Shown in pieces: positions 8,328 to 15,193 of a DNA stretch of 64,000 bases (position 1 is the first letter of the stretch; the number at the start of each line of letters is the position of its first letter). Both the position numbers and the translations under genes were made by a program. The DNA is taken from NCBI GenBank assembly GCA_041392065.1, contig JAWKMU010000002.1, positions 124,001 through 188,000 of the forward strand, read 5' to 3'. Under the pieces are notes generated by a model. That model saw only the letters and a list, made by a program, of their open reading frames with translations, made no database searches and was not told the DNA's origin. Source of the stretch: CAJQLB01 sp041392065. GTDB taxonomy: Bacteria; Bacteroidota; Bacteroidia; Flavobacteriales; Flavobacteriaceae.

Positions 8328-8954
8328 ATGAAATTAAAATTACTTACTTTATTAGTCTTTTTCACGGTTGTTTTTAGTTTTTCTCAAACCCAAACTATAA
8401 CTATACCATGGAATTTTTTCTCAGTACCTGCTGAAGATTATCCTGATGATTATGTGTTTGACACTAATATTACAATTGAAATAGGTGACACTGTTGAATG
8501 GCAATTTCAGGGCTTTGGGCATAATGTTAAAAGTGTACCAAGAGGGACGTTTGGAACTCCTGGAGACGATTTTACTTTTTATGATGCTCCATATACTTAT
8601 TCATTTACTTTTAATCAATTAGGAGAATTTCCTTTTATTTGTTTTCCTCACGAGTCAATAATGTATGGAAAAATTACTGTTGTTCCAGAAGGCGCGTTGA
8701 GTTTAAGCGATAATAAAAAGTTTGAATTTTCTATTTATCCAAATCCAGGAAAATCTAAATTAAATATTAGTCTTGAACAAAATACAAATGATACTAAAAT
8801 TGAAGTTTATGATATTTTAGGAAAACGTATTCATGCGCAAACACTTACTAATATAAATACAAGCATTAATGCTTCAAGATGGAATGCTGGAGTTTATTTG
8901 GTTAAAATAACCAATAATTCTGGAACGCAAACAAAGCGATTTGTAAAAGAATAA
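8328..8954 (+). CDS. Secreted cupredoxin (plastocyanin-like) with T9SS sorting domain
   Basis: 208 residues. A signal peptide (1-19, ending FSFSQ) is followed by a plastocyanin-like domain (about 22-118). The type 1 copper ligands are all visible: His65 (FGHNV), Cys105, His108 and Met112 in a Cx2Hx3M arrangement (ICFPHESIM). The last 75 residues form the type IX secretion sorting domain: FSIYPNPGKSKLNI, VYDILGKRI and GVYLVKI, ending in a basic tail. The protein is thus exported, moved through the T9SS and probably attached at the cell surface, where it could carry electrons or bind copper. Single gene, closed by a terminator. Confidence 0.88.
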   Translation: MKLKLLTLLVFFTVVFSFSQTQTITIPWNFFSVPAEDYPDDYVFDTNITIEIGDTVEWQFQGFGHNVKSVPRGTFGTPGDDFTFYDAPYTYSFTFNQLGEFPFICFPHESIMYGKITVVPEGALSLSDNKKFEFSIYPNPGKSKLNISLEQNTNDTKIEVYDILGKRIHAQTLTNINTSINASRWNAGVYLVKITNNSGTQTKRFVKE

Positions 8955-8972
8955 TTTACTCTCAAAATATTT

Positions 8973-9004
8973 AAAACCATCAGCTTTCACTGGTGGTTTT
9001 TTTA
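8973..9004. terminator. Intrinsic terminator of the cupredoxin gene
   Basis: The stem ACCATCAG/CTGGTGGT with loop CTTTCA is flanked by an A-run and a seven-T run. It overlaps the last codon of the convergent minus-strand gene, so it may serve both directions. Confidence 0.8.
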
Positions 9005-9703
9005 TACCAATAATTTAAAAATTAAGCCTACAGTTATTGCAATTCCGAAGCTTATTAATGTGCCAATGAGAATGTATTCAGTGAGTTTTCTGTGTTTACT
9101 TTCTTTTAAATCACCAAATCTAAAAACTGATTTTGCTGTAATTAAAAAGCCAACAGCTTCCCAATGGTTAGTAATAATAAAAATGAAAACCAACAAGCGC
9201 TCAAGAATTCCTATATAAGCTCCTGCATCTTCAAGAGATTCATTGTTTTCTGTTAATTTGGCAATGTTCCATTTGGTAAAAATAGTTTTCATTATTATGG
9301 AAACTGGTCGTGTTAAAAATATCATACACGTTATAAGCAGTAGGTTTTGCTCAGTAAGTATACTATTAAAATCTATAGTTGAATTGGTGTAAATGAAGTA
9401 AGTAATAACAATAGACAAGACATGTAATGTTTGATCTACAAAAAACCATAAGCGTTTTGTTTTTTTCTTTTGAAGCGTGAGTTTTAAAGCATCAATGATT
9501 AAATGTAAACCACTAATAATAAGAATTATTGGCCAAAATGTTATGTCCCAAAGCAATAGAAACATTAATGCAGTATGTATTGCAATATGAAAGTATAACT
9601 TAGGAGATTTTAGTTTTTTGTCTTCCTTTTCTTTTACCCAATGTTTTGGTTGAAGAAAAAAATCTCCAATTATATGTGCTAAGAATAGTTTGATTAAAAT
9701 CAT
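9002..9703 (-). CDS. DUF3307 integral membrane protein, partner of SatD
   Basis: 233 residues with about six or seven membrane helices. The conserved DUF3307 opening is plain: LFLAHIIGDFFLQP at residues 6-19, then HIAIHTALMF, ISGLHLIIDALK and FVDQTLHVLS, giving several His and Asp residues at membrane borders. The last 60 residues hold a further pair of helices. Function unknown. The start overlaps the SatD stop by four bases, so the two are translationally coupled. In what I know of these families they are often neighbours. A signalling-protein/membrane-effector pair is a reasonable guess; a metal-dependent membrane enzyme is another. Confidence 0.85.
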   Translation of the reverse strand: MILIKLFLAHIIGDFFLQPKHWVKEKEDKKLKSPKLYFHIAIHTALMFLLLWDITFWPIILIISGLHLIIDALKLTLQKKKTKRLWFFVDQTLHVLSIVITYFIYTNSTIDFNSILTEQNLLLITCMIFLTRPVSIIMKTIFTKWNIAKLTENNESLEDAGAYIGILERLLVFIFIITNHWEAVGFLITAKSVFRFGDLKESKHRKLTEYILIGTLISFGIAITVGLIFKLLV

Positions 9704-10320
9704 TGTATTAAGTTATCAATTTTTTCTCTATACATTATATCCAATTCCATAATTTCGTCTAAATAAGCTCGTTTTAATCGTTTGCTAACAGCATCTTGGT
9801 TAATACCTATCATTTCGGCAAGTTCTTTTTGAGTTTTTCTCTGGTTTTCTAAATATAGCTTTACAGCTTCGGCAGAATTGGTTGTCCAATTGTCCATGAT
9901 TATAGATGCTAACTTAAAATATAGGTTTAACTCTTTGTCTAAATCAAAATCTTTGGTTTTTATCTTTAGGTTGTATTTTTCTTTTTTTAGAGCCTCTAAT
10001 GTTTCGCCAGAAAACTGAAACGCTGAACCATTAGATTCGTTTACAGTATTGCCATCAAATGACTTCTCTCCTACACCTATTGCCATTCTAACATCCAGAT
10101 TTTTAATAGATTTTATACATGACTTTACATATATAGCATAATTAAATGCATATAAATAATCTCTAATTTCTATTTGAAAACTGTCTCCACGATATATTTC
10201 CCATTTGTTAAATTGAGATTCTAACTTACTCAATGCTTCTTTTAATGGCTTGAGCCAAATATTTGGGTCCTCATACCTTGTTGAACCAACAATATCACCA
10301 GTAATTACACTTGTTATCAT
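9700..10320 (-). CDS. SatD family protein: cyclase-like N-domain plus C-terminal HTH
   Basis: 206 residues. The N-terminal part (1-110) reads VITGDIVGST (Asp9), IYRGDSFQIEI (Asp46), VRMAIGVGE (77-85) and NGSAFQFSGETLEAL (97-111). This order of motifs and the two aspartates resemble class III nucleotidyl cyclases, where the first Asp and the GD hairpin Asp bind the metal ions. The later catalytic Asn/Arg positions are not evident. Residues 148-190 form a helix-turn-helix of sigma-region-4/MarR-like look (TQKELAEMIGINQDAVSKRLKRA). The gene leads a two-gene operon with DUF3307 and follows three palindromes in its own promoter, so autoregulation is likely. SatD membership is solid; cyclase relation is my inference. 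Confidence 0.82.
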   Translation of the reverse strand: MITSVITGDIVGSTRYEDPNIWLKPLKEALSKLESQFNKWEIYRGDSFQIEIRDYLYAFNYAIYVKSCIKSIKNLDVRMAIGVGEKSFDGNTVNESNGSAFQFSGETLEALKKEKYNLKIKTKDFDLDKELNLYFKLASIIMDNWTTNSAEAVKLYLENQRKTQKELAEMIGINQDAVSKRLKRAYLDEIMELDIMYREKIDNLIQ

Positions 10321-10322
10321 TA

Positions 10323-10398
10323 TATTCCATATTTAAGGAATAATCAAATATATGCCTTTTTTATGGAATAAACAAATATATTCCTTTTTTATGGAATA
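10323..10398 (-). promoter_or_regulatory. Three 20-bp palindromic operators at exact 28-bp spacing
   Basis: TATTCC-N8-GGAATA occurs at 10323-10342 and 10379-10398, and with one mismatch (TATGCC) at 10351-10370. Starts are exactly 28 bp apart. The 8-bp linkers (ATCAAATA, AACAAATA, TTTAAATA) are also alike, so the unit is a 28-bp repeat. The array fills nearly all of the 87-bp gap between satD and rmuC. Repressor sites are the simplest reading. Confidence 0.75.
10345..10376 (-). promoter_or_regulatory. satD promoter overlapping the operator array
   Basis: On the minus strand TTTG (10376-10373), a 20-base spacer and a perfect TATATTTG (10352-10345) form a full Bacteroidota promoter. Transcription would begin near 10338, some 18 bases before the satD ATG. 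The spacer is occupied by palindrome 2 and the start site by palindrome 1. A second TATATTTG exists at 10380-10373, one 28-bp unit upstream. Confidence 0.65.
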
Positions 10399-10407
10399 TT
10401 TAAATAG

Positions 10408-11730
10408 TTAATCGTCGTCACTATTTGCTCTTTTAACAATAGCCTCTGGAAGGGATTTTTTGGCTTTTGCACCTAACTGTTTTAATTTTTGTACACTAGA
10501 AATTAAATTACCACGACCTTCAACCAATTTATTCATAGCAGATGAATAATCCTTTTTAGCATCATCAATTTTTTTGCCAACTCCAGTTAAGTCACTTATC
10601 AAACCTTCAAACTTATCATATAAAGCTCCAGCTTGTCTGGCAATTTCTATAGCATTTTGTTGTTGTTTTTCGTTATTCCACATCGTATCGATAGTTCGCA
10701 ATGTAGCAAGTAGCGTAGAAGGAGTCACTATAACAATGTTTTTCTCAAAAGCTTTATTATATAAAGTATTGTCATCATTTATAGCAATAGCAAAAGCAGG
10801 CTCAATAGGAACAAACATTAGTACAAAATCTGGTGATTGAATATCATACAAATCTTCATACTTTTTATCTGAAAGTTGGTCAACATGTTTTCTGATGGAA
10901 TTTACATGAGCTTTTAAAAACTGAGGTCTTTCATCTTCATCAGCATTAACATAGCGCTCGTAGTCTGTTAGTGATACTTTACTATCTATAACCATTCGTT
11001 TGTTGTCTGGCAAATGCAATACCACATCAGGTAAAACTCTTGAGCCTTCAGCAGTAGTAAAACTTTGTTGAACAAAATACTCTCTGTCCTTTTCCAAACC
11101 AGATTTTTCGAGAACTCTTTCTAAAACCAATTCTCCCCAATTTCCTTGCATTTTGCTATCGCCTTTTAACGCTCTGGTAAGGTTTGTGGCTTCTTTGGTC
11201 ATTTGCTGATTTAAGTCTTTTAAACCTAAAAGTTGTTCTTTTAATGCACTGTGCATAGAAATACTTTCCTTTTGAGTGTCTTCAACCTTTTTTTCAAAGA
11301 CTTGTATTTTTTCTTGCAGTGGATTTAATATCTGTTTAATGTTTTCTTTGTTTTGAATCGTAAATTTTTCTGACTTCTCATCTAATATTTTATTGGCCAT
11401 CAGTTCAAAATCTTTACGCAGTTGTTCTTGTTGTTTGGCAAGTTCTTCGTCGCGTTTTAAATTTTGCTCTTGCAAATTTTTGTATTCGGTATTTTTTCTG
11501 GTCAATTCAGCATTTAAAAACTCTTTTTCACGACGAATGTCTTCACGTTCACTTTCTATTTTTGATAAGCTTTGCTTGAGCTCTTCAATAGTTAAACCAA
11601 GTTGATTTTGACGCTCTTGTAAAGTGCTTTGATCACTTTTGCTTTTCAGTTTAGTGATTATCATACCGACATAAGCACCAATTCCTCCGGAAATAAGTAT
11701 CGCTACAATGAGAATAATATTATCGTTCAT
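10408..11730 (-). CDS. rmuC: RmuC family DNA recombination protein
   Basis: 440 residues. An N-terminal membrane helix (5-27) is followed by a long coiled coil (about 30-170, dense in E, K, Q and L), then the RmuC nuclease-like domain: GNWGELVLERVLEKSGL, LPDVVLHLPDNKRMVIDSK, DFVLMFVPIEPAF, VIVTPSTLLATLRTID and a helical tail. The PDVV...VIDSK part fits a PD-(D/E)xK fold. RmuC limits inversions between short inverted repeats in E. coli, probably as a membrane-tethered nuclease. Upstream of satD on the same strand, with no visible terminator between, so read-through into the satD operon is possible. Confidence 0.9.
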   Translation of the reverse strand: MNDNIILIVAILISGGIGAYVGMIITKLKSKSDQSTLQERQNQLGLTIEELKQSLSKIESEREDIRREKEFLNAELTRKNTEYKNLQEQNLKRDEELAKQQEQLRKDFELMANKILDEKSEKFTIQNKENIKQILNPLQEKIQVFEKKVEDTQKESISMHSALKEQLLGLKDLNQQMTKEATNLTRALKGDSKMQGNWGELVLERVLEKSGLEKDREYFVQQSFTTAEGSRVLPDVVLHLPDNKRMVIDSKVSLTDYERYVNADEDERPQFLKAHVNSIRKHVDQLSDKKYEDLYDIQSPDFVLMFVPIEPAFAIAINDDNTLYNKAFEKNIVIVTPSTLLATLRTIDTMWNNEKQQQNAIEIARQAGALYDKFEGLISDLTGVGKKIDDAKKDYSSAMNKLVEGRGNLISSVQKLKQLGAKAKKSLPEAIVKRANSDDD

Positions 11731-11785
11731 AGTTGTTTCCCATGAAAATGGGAATCTTTTTTGATTTTTTCAAATATAGGTAATT

Positions 11786-11858
11786 TGTCATTCAGAGCGA
11801 AGCGAAGAATCTAATATATGAAGAGATTCTTCATACATTTTATTCATTCTGAATGACA
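11786..11858. repeat. Palindromic intergenic repeat, family A (73 bp)
   Basis: Ends are a perfect 11-bp inverted repeat, TGTCATTCAGA...TCTGAATGACA. Inside, GCGAAGCGAAG is followed by a nested pair AAGAATCT (11805-11812)/AGATTCTT (11824-11831). The left arm resembles the inverted repeats beside the GIY-YIG gene at 53.8-54.2 kb. It lies between rmuC and the ABC ATPase, outside any gene. It could fold as a long hairpin in RNA. Confidence 0.75.
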
Positions 11859-12653
11859 TTATTTTTTAACTCTAAAACTCCCAGTGTTACCATCAAAATC
11901 AATCAAATCTTTTGGGAACAGAGTTTGAAAAACTCCTTTAGAAATTAGATTGCAAGGAGAATCTGAAACAACATTGTCTTTGGTCATTACAATCATTTTA
12001 TCGCATAATTGTATAGCCAAATCTATTTCGTGAGAGGAGAACAAAATGGTTTTGTTAGTCTCTTTAGCCAGTTTTTGAAGCAGCTTTAAAATATAGGCTT
12101 TATGATACATGTCAAGATGAGTAGTTGGTTCGTCTAAAATAATAAGGTCAGTATCTTGAGCTAAGGCACGAGCTATCATTACTTTTTGAAGCTGACCATC
12201 ACTAAGTTCATAGCATTTTCGTTGCTTTAAATCACTAATATTTGTTTGCTCAAGCGCAGTATTCACTATAGAAATATCATTATCTGATAAATTTCCAACC
12301 CAATTGGTGTAAGGTTGCCTTCCTAATGCCACTAACTCAAAAACAGATAAGTTTTTAGAAGCTACTTGTTCAGTTAGTACTAAACTCAGAGATTTTGCTA
12401 ATTCTTCTGGCTGAAAAGTGTAGATATTTTTTGTGTTGATAAATACTTCACCAAATAGTGGATTTTGAACACCAGTAAGTGTTCTTAATAAAGTGGATTT
12501 ACCAATGCCATTTGCTCCAACCAATCCAATTAGTTCACCTTTTTGCAATTCTATATTAATGTTTTCAGCAACAACAGTTATTGTTTTCTTGGTTTTGTAA
12601 CCAATAGAAAGGTTGTTAGTTCTTAAAACGATATGTTGGTTGAGTTCTGTCAC
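11859..12653 (-). CDS. ABC transporter ATP-binding protein, iron-siderophore/B12 type
   Basis: 264 residues. Walker A is GANGIGKST (46-54), the signature LSDGQ (150-154), Walker B LIILDE (170-175), and the switch His falls in FSSHEIDLA. The sequence resembles FecE/BtuD ATPases that drive uptake of Fe-siderophores or cobalamin. The start is GTG: the codon before it is a stop in the same frame, so no longer form exists. The GTG overlaps the stop of a possible 31-codon ORF (GTGA), which would couple translation to that ORF. Last gene of the SBP-permease-ATPase operon; the permease gene ends 119 bases upstream. Confidence 0.9.
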   Translation of the reverse strand: MTELNQHIVLRTNNLSIGYKTKKTITVVAENINIELQKGELIGLVGANGIGKSTLLRTLTGVQNPLFGEVFINTKNIYTFQPEELAKSLSLVLTEQVASKNLSVFELVALGRQPYTNWVGNLSDNDISIVNTALEQTNISDLKQRKCYELSDGQLQKVMIARALAQDTDLIILDEPTTHLDMYHKAYILKLLQKLAKETNKTILFSSHEIDLAIQLCDKMIVMTKDNVVSDSPCNLISKGVFQTLFPKDLIDFDGNTGSFRVKK

Positions 12654-12745
12654 TTATTTTTAAATTGTTTTTTATAATTCTGAACTTGGTTTAGAATATT
12701 AATAGTTTCCGCATCAATTGCGGAATGATAATCTATTAACTTCAT
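12650..12745 (-). CDS. Possible 31-residue leader ORF coupled to the ABC ATPase
   Basis: An ATG at 12745 opens 31 codons ending in TGA, whose first two bases are the last two of the ATPase GTG start (GTGA overlap). The product would be polar and helical, starting MKLIDYHSAIDAET and ending in a Lys-rich stretch. It matches no family I recognise. The overlap is what makes it credible: it could bring ribosomes to a weak GTG start. The region just upstream is low-complexity A/G-rich sequence. Chance remains a fair alternative. Confidence 0.3.
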   Translation of the reverse strand: MKLIDYHSAIDAETINILNQVQNYKKQFKNK

Positions 12746-12771
12746 TCTTCAGTCTTCCATCTTCTAACTTT

Positions 12772-13794
12772 TTAAAACATCATTTTACGTTTTCTAACTA
12801 ATAACCAAATCACAACAGGTGCTCCAATTAAAGAGGTTATCGCATTAATAGGAAGTGTGTAATCACTTGTTGGTAATTGAGCTATGCTGTCGCAAATAAG
12901 CATTACAATGGCTCCAAATAAAAAGACAGCTGGCAAAAGTATTTTATGATTTGAAGTATTAAAAATTTGACGTGTCATATGAGGAATGGCCAACCCAATA
13001 AAAGCAATAGGTCCTGCAAAAGCTGTTATAGTTCCTGCAAGTAAACTTGTAGCGATAATGATAATAAATCGGCTTTGCTTGATATTCAAACCTAAACTCT
13101 TTGCATAGTTTTCTCCTAAGAGCAGAGAGTTTAGCGCTTTAATAGAAAAAACACTGAGGATTAATCCAATGACATAAATTGTAAAGAAAATAAGTAACTC
13201 ATACCAAGATAAGTTTCCTAAACTTCCAAATCCCCAAAAAATGTATTGCTGTAATTGTTCAGCTGTACTGAAATATGATAGCACACTTACAACAGCAGCA
13301 GTAATGCTTCCAAACATGAGTCCAATTATTAGAATTGCCATTGTATCTCTAACTTTTGTTGATACCATCAAAACGGCTAAAAGCACTAAAAAACTTCCCA
13401 AACTAGCTGCAATTACCACACTCCATTTAGACATTAAAAAGGTTGCAAAAATACCTCCAAATAAACCTGAACCCATTATTACTAGAGCAACACCAAGACT
13501 AGCACCAGAACTTATACCTAAAACAAAAGGTCCAGCTAATGGATTTCTGAAAAGAGTTTGCATTAATAATCCTGAAATGCCTAATCCAGAACCAACTAAA
13601 ATAGCTGTAAAGGCTTTAGGTAATCTGTAGTTTTGAATAATATATTGCCAAGATTCATTGGCTTCCGAGCCTATAATACAATTAATTATTGACTTTATAG
13701 GAATAGCAACAGAACCTAAACTAATGTTTACAAAAAAACAGATAAACAGAACTGTCAACAATATAAGAAAGTGAAATTTATGATTGCTTAACAT
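12772..13794 (-). CDS. FecCD family iron ABC transporter permease
   Basis: 340 residues with about ten membrane helices. Family landmarks: LPKAFTAILVGSGLGISGLLMQTLFRNPLAGPFVLGISSGASLG near the N-terminus, SLLLGENYAKSLGLNI, GTITAFAGPIAFIGLAIPHMTRQI and the C-terminal LPINAITSLIGAPVVIWLL. The ExxAxxLGxxI loop that docks to the ATPase is present (ENYAKSLGLNI). It forms the homodimeric channel of an importer for Fe-siderophore, haem or cobalamin. It lies 134 bases downstream of the binding protein gene, with a palindromic repeat element in that gap, and upstream of the ATPase. Confidence 0.92.
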   Translation of the reverse strand: MLSNHKFHFLILLTVLFICFFVNISLGSVAIPIKSIINCIIGSEANESWQYIIQNYRLPKAFTAILVGSGLGISGLLMQTLFRNPLAGPFVLGISSGASLGVALVIMGSGLFGGIFATFLMSKWSVVIAASLGSFLVLLAVLMVSTKVRDTMAILIIGLMFGSITAAVVSVLSYFSTAEQLQQYIFWGFGSLGNLSWYELLIFFTIYVIGLILSVFSIKALNSLLLGENYAKSLGLNIKQSRFIIIIATSLLAGTITAFAGPIAFIGLAIPHMTRQIFNTSNHKILLPAVFLFGAIVMLICDSIAQLPTSDYTLPINAITSLIGAPVVIWLLVRKRKMMF

Positions 13795-13805
13795 GAAAAA
13801 AATCC

Positions 13806-13922
13806 GTCAGTTTGAGTGAACTTCAAGAACAAAGTTTTTGAAATTTGTATCGAAAATAGGATTTTTATGTTTAATAATATTAGTTCTCGATACATTTTCT
13901 AATCAAAAATACTCGAACTAAC
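13806..13922. repeat. Palindromic intergenic repeat, family B (117 bp)
   Basis: Ends are imperfect inverted repeats (left GTCAGTTTGAGT, right ACTCGAACTAAC; 10 of 12 positions pair). Inner arms contain TATCGA and TTCTCGATA. The right half closely matches the element at 45086-45164 (TTCGAGT, TTAGAAAA, TGTATCGAGAA in the same order). It lies inside the ABC importer operon between the binding protein and permease genes, where an RNA hairpin could make expression of the two uneven. Confidence 0.7.
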
Positions 13923-13928
13923 ATATTA

Positions 13929-15071
13929 TTAATTCAAAGGTTTAAAAAAATAAGGTGTATAATCTTCAAGTAGTTCTGGATGACAAATTTTAATTAAATC
14001 TTTCAATACTAAATCTGGTCTTGTTGTTCCTAATTCATAATACAGAACACCTCCAGTTGCACCTTTTGCGTTTACAAACGTGTAAATATTTTTATTTTTA
14101 AAAGCTTTAAAAGTAGTGTAATGTTCACTTGCTGTTTCTAAAGCTTCAAATGAACTATAATACGATGGACTTAACCATAAATCAGCATCTTTTGCTTTTT
14201 CAAAAACAGCTTCAAAACTTAGAGCCAAACTACCTTTTCCAGTGGTTTCACTCCAAAGGTAATTAACATTGGCATCTTTTAATAACTGTGCTTCAGGACT
14301 TGTTCCATTTGGCAAGTACCAAACGTCTTTATGCATAGCTCCACTTAAAACTGTAGGTCTATTTTTTACATTTGAAGCTATTTTTTTTGCTTCCATATAA
14401 TCACTTTCAATTTGATTAAAAATAGAATCGGCTTCCATTTCTTTATTGTAAAGAACTCCAAAAAACTTAATCCATTCTGCTTTTGCTAAAGAGGAAGCTT
14501 CAACCCAATCTCCATTATAAATTACAGGAATACCAGATTTTTTTATAGTTTCAAACGTCTTGTTGTTACCATCTATACCGAAACCAACTATAGCATCAGG
14601 ATTTAATTCTAACAAAACTTCAGTATTTATGCCTTCATTTTTGCCAAGTTCGCGAATGTTGCCATTATCAATTCTTGTTCTGGTTTTTTGAGATGAGATA
14701 TAATCAGAACCTGGAAAGCCAACTAAAGTTTCTTCAACGTTTAAGAGCTCTAAAGCTGGAATATGTGTTGTAGAGGTCACTACAATTTTTTGTATTGGTA
14801 TCGTAATAATACCATCAAATTCATCCTTATTTAAAGTGATTTTTGACAACATATCTTGATTAACCAAGGCATAGTTGTATTCTTTTTCAGCTGTTGGCCA
14901 AGGGTTTTTAATCGTTAACACTTTAAAACCAGAATGTTCAGAAATTGAAAATCCTTTGGCATATTTAAATTCTGAGTTAACATGATCACTTTCAATATTA
15001 AGATTTGGCTTAGTTTCATTTTTGCAAGCCAAAAAGCTTAGAAAAAAAATAAATAGAAGTGTGTTTTTCAA
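13929..15071 (-). CDS. Iron-type ABC transporter substrate-binding lipoprotein
   Basis: 380 residues. A signal peptide ends in the lipobox FLAC (Cys16). The periplasmic-binding fold of the FepB/BtuF class is clear: VVVTSTTHIPALELLNVEETLVGFPG for the first lobe, LELNPDAIVGFG, SGIPVIYNGDW at the hinge, LLKDANVNYLWSE and DADLWLSPSYYSSFEAL in the second lobe. It should capture a metal chelate or corrinoid in the periplasm and hand it to the FecCD permease encoded next. No TonB-dependent receptor gene is adjacent, so the ligand cannot be fixed. Probably the first gene of the operon: the upstream S41 transcript ends at a terminator. Confidence 0.85.
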   Translation of the reverse strand: MKNTLLFIFFLSFLACKNETKPNLNIESDHVNSEFKYAKGFSISEHSGFKVLTIKNPWPTAEKEYNYALVNQDMLSKITLNKDEFDGIITIPIQKIVVTSTTHIPALELLNVEETLVGFPGSDYISSQKTRTRIDNGNIRELGKNEGINTEVLLELNPDAIVGFGIDGNNKTFETIKKSGIPVIYNGDWVEASSLAKAEWIKFFGVLYNKEMEADSIFNQIESDYMEAKKIASNVKNRPTVLSGAMHKDVWYLPNGTSPEAQLLKDANVNYLWSETTGKGSLALSFEAVFEKAKDADLWLSPSYYSSFEALETASEHYTTFKAFKNKNIYTFVNAKGATGGVLYYELGTTRPDLVLKDLIKICHPELLEDYTPYFFKPLN

Positions 15072-15143
15072 AGTATGATTATTAATGCTTCAAAACTAAT
15101 AATTATAATTTGCTTATCTGTTATTAATAGGTAAAGTAAAAAT

Positions 15144-15193
15144 AAAAAAGCCACTCCACTTCGACATAGCTTAGTGACCAAAGTAGCTTTTTT
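15144..15193 (-). terminator. Terminator of the S41 peptidase gene, built on a decayed repeat
   Basis: A 12-bp outer stem (AAAAAAGCYACT with its complement, one G-T pair) ends in a T-run on the minus strand and overlaps the S41 stop codon. The loop contains CACTTCGAC and a degraded TTAGTGAC, which look like a worn copy of the repeat core found at 53.8 and 54.1 kb. Confidence 0.7.

Noticed and set aside
10323..10406. The 28-bp periodic repeat could be taken for a mini CRISPR array.
   Set aside because: Linkers are only 8 bp and nearly identical, the repeated unit is an operator-like palindrome, a full promoter lies across it, and no cas gene is near.
15144..15193. A Fur-box or other iron operator near the iron importer.
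   Set aside because: The symmetry found here is a terminator stem with T-run at the S41 stop codon. No Fur-like 19-bp palindrome was seen between 15072 and 15143.
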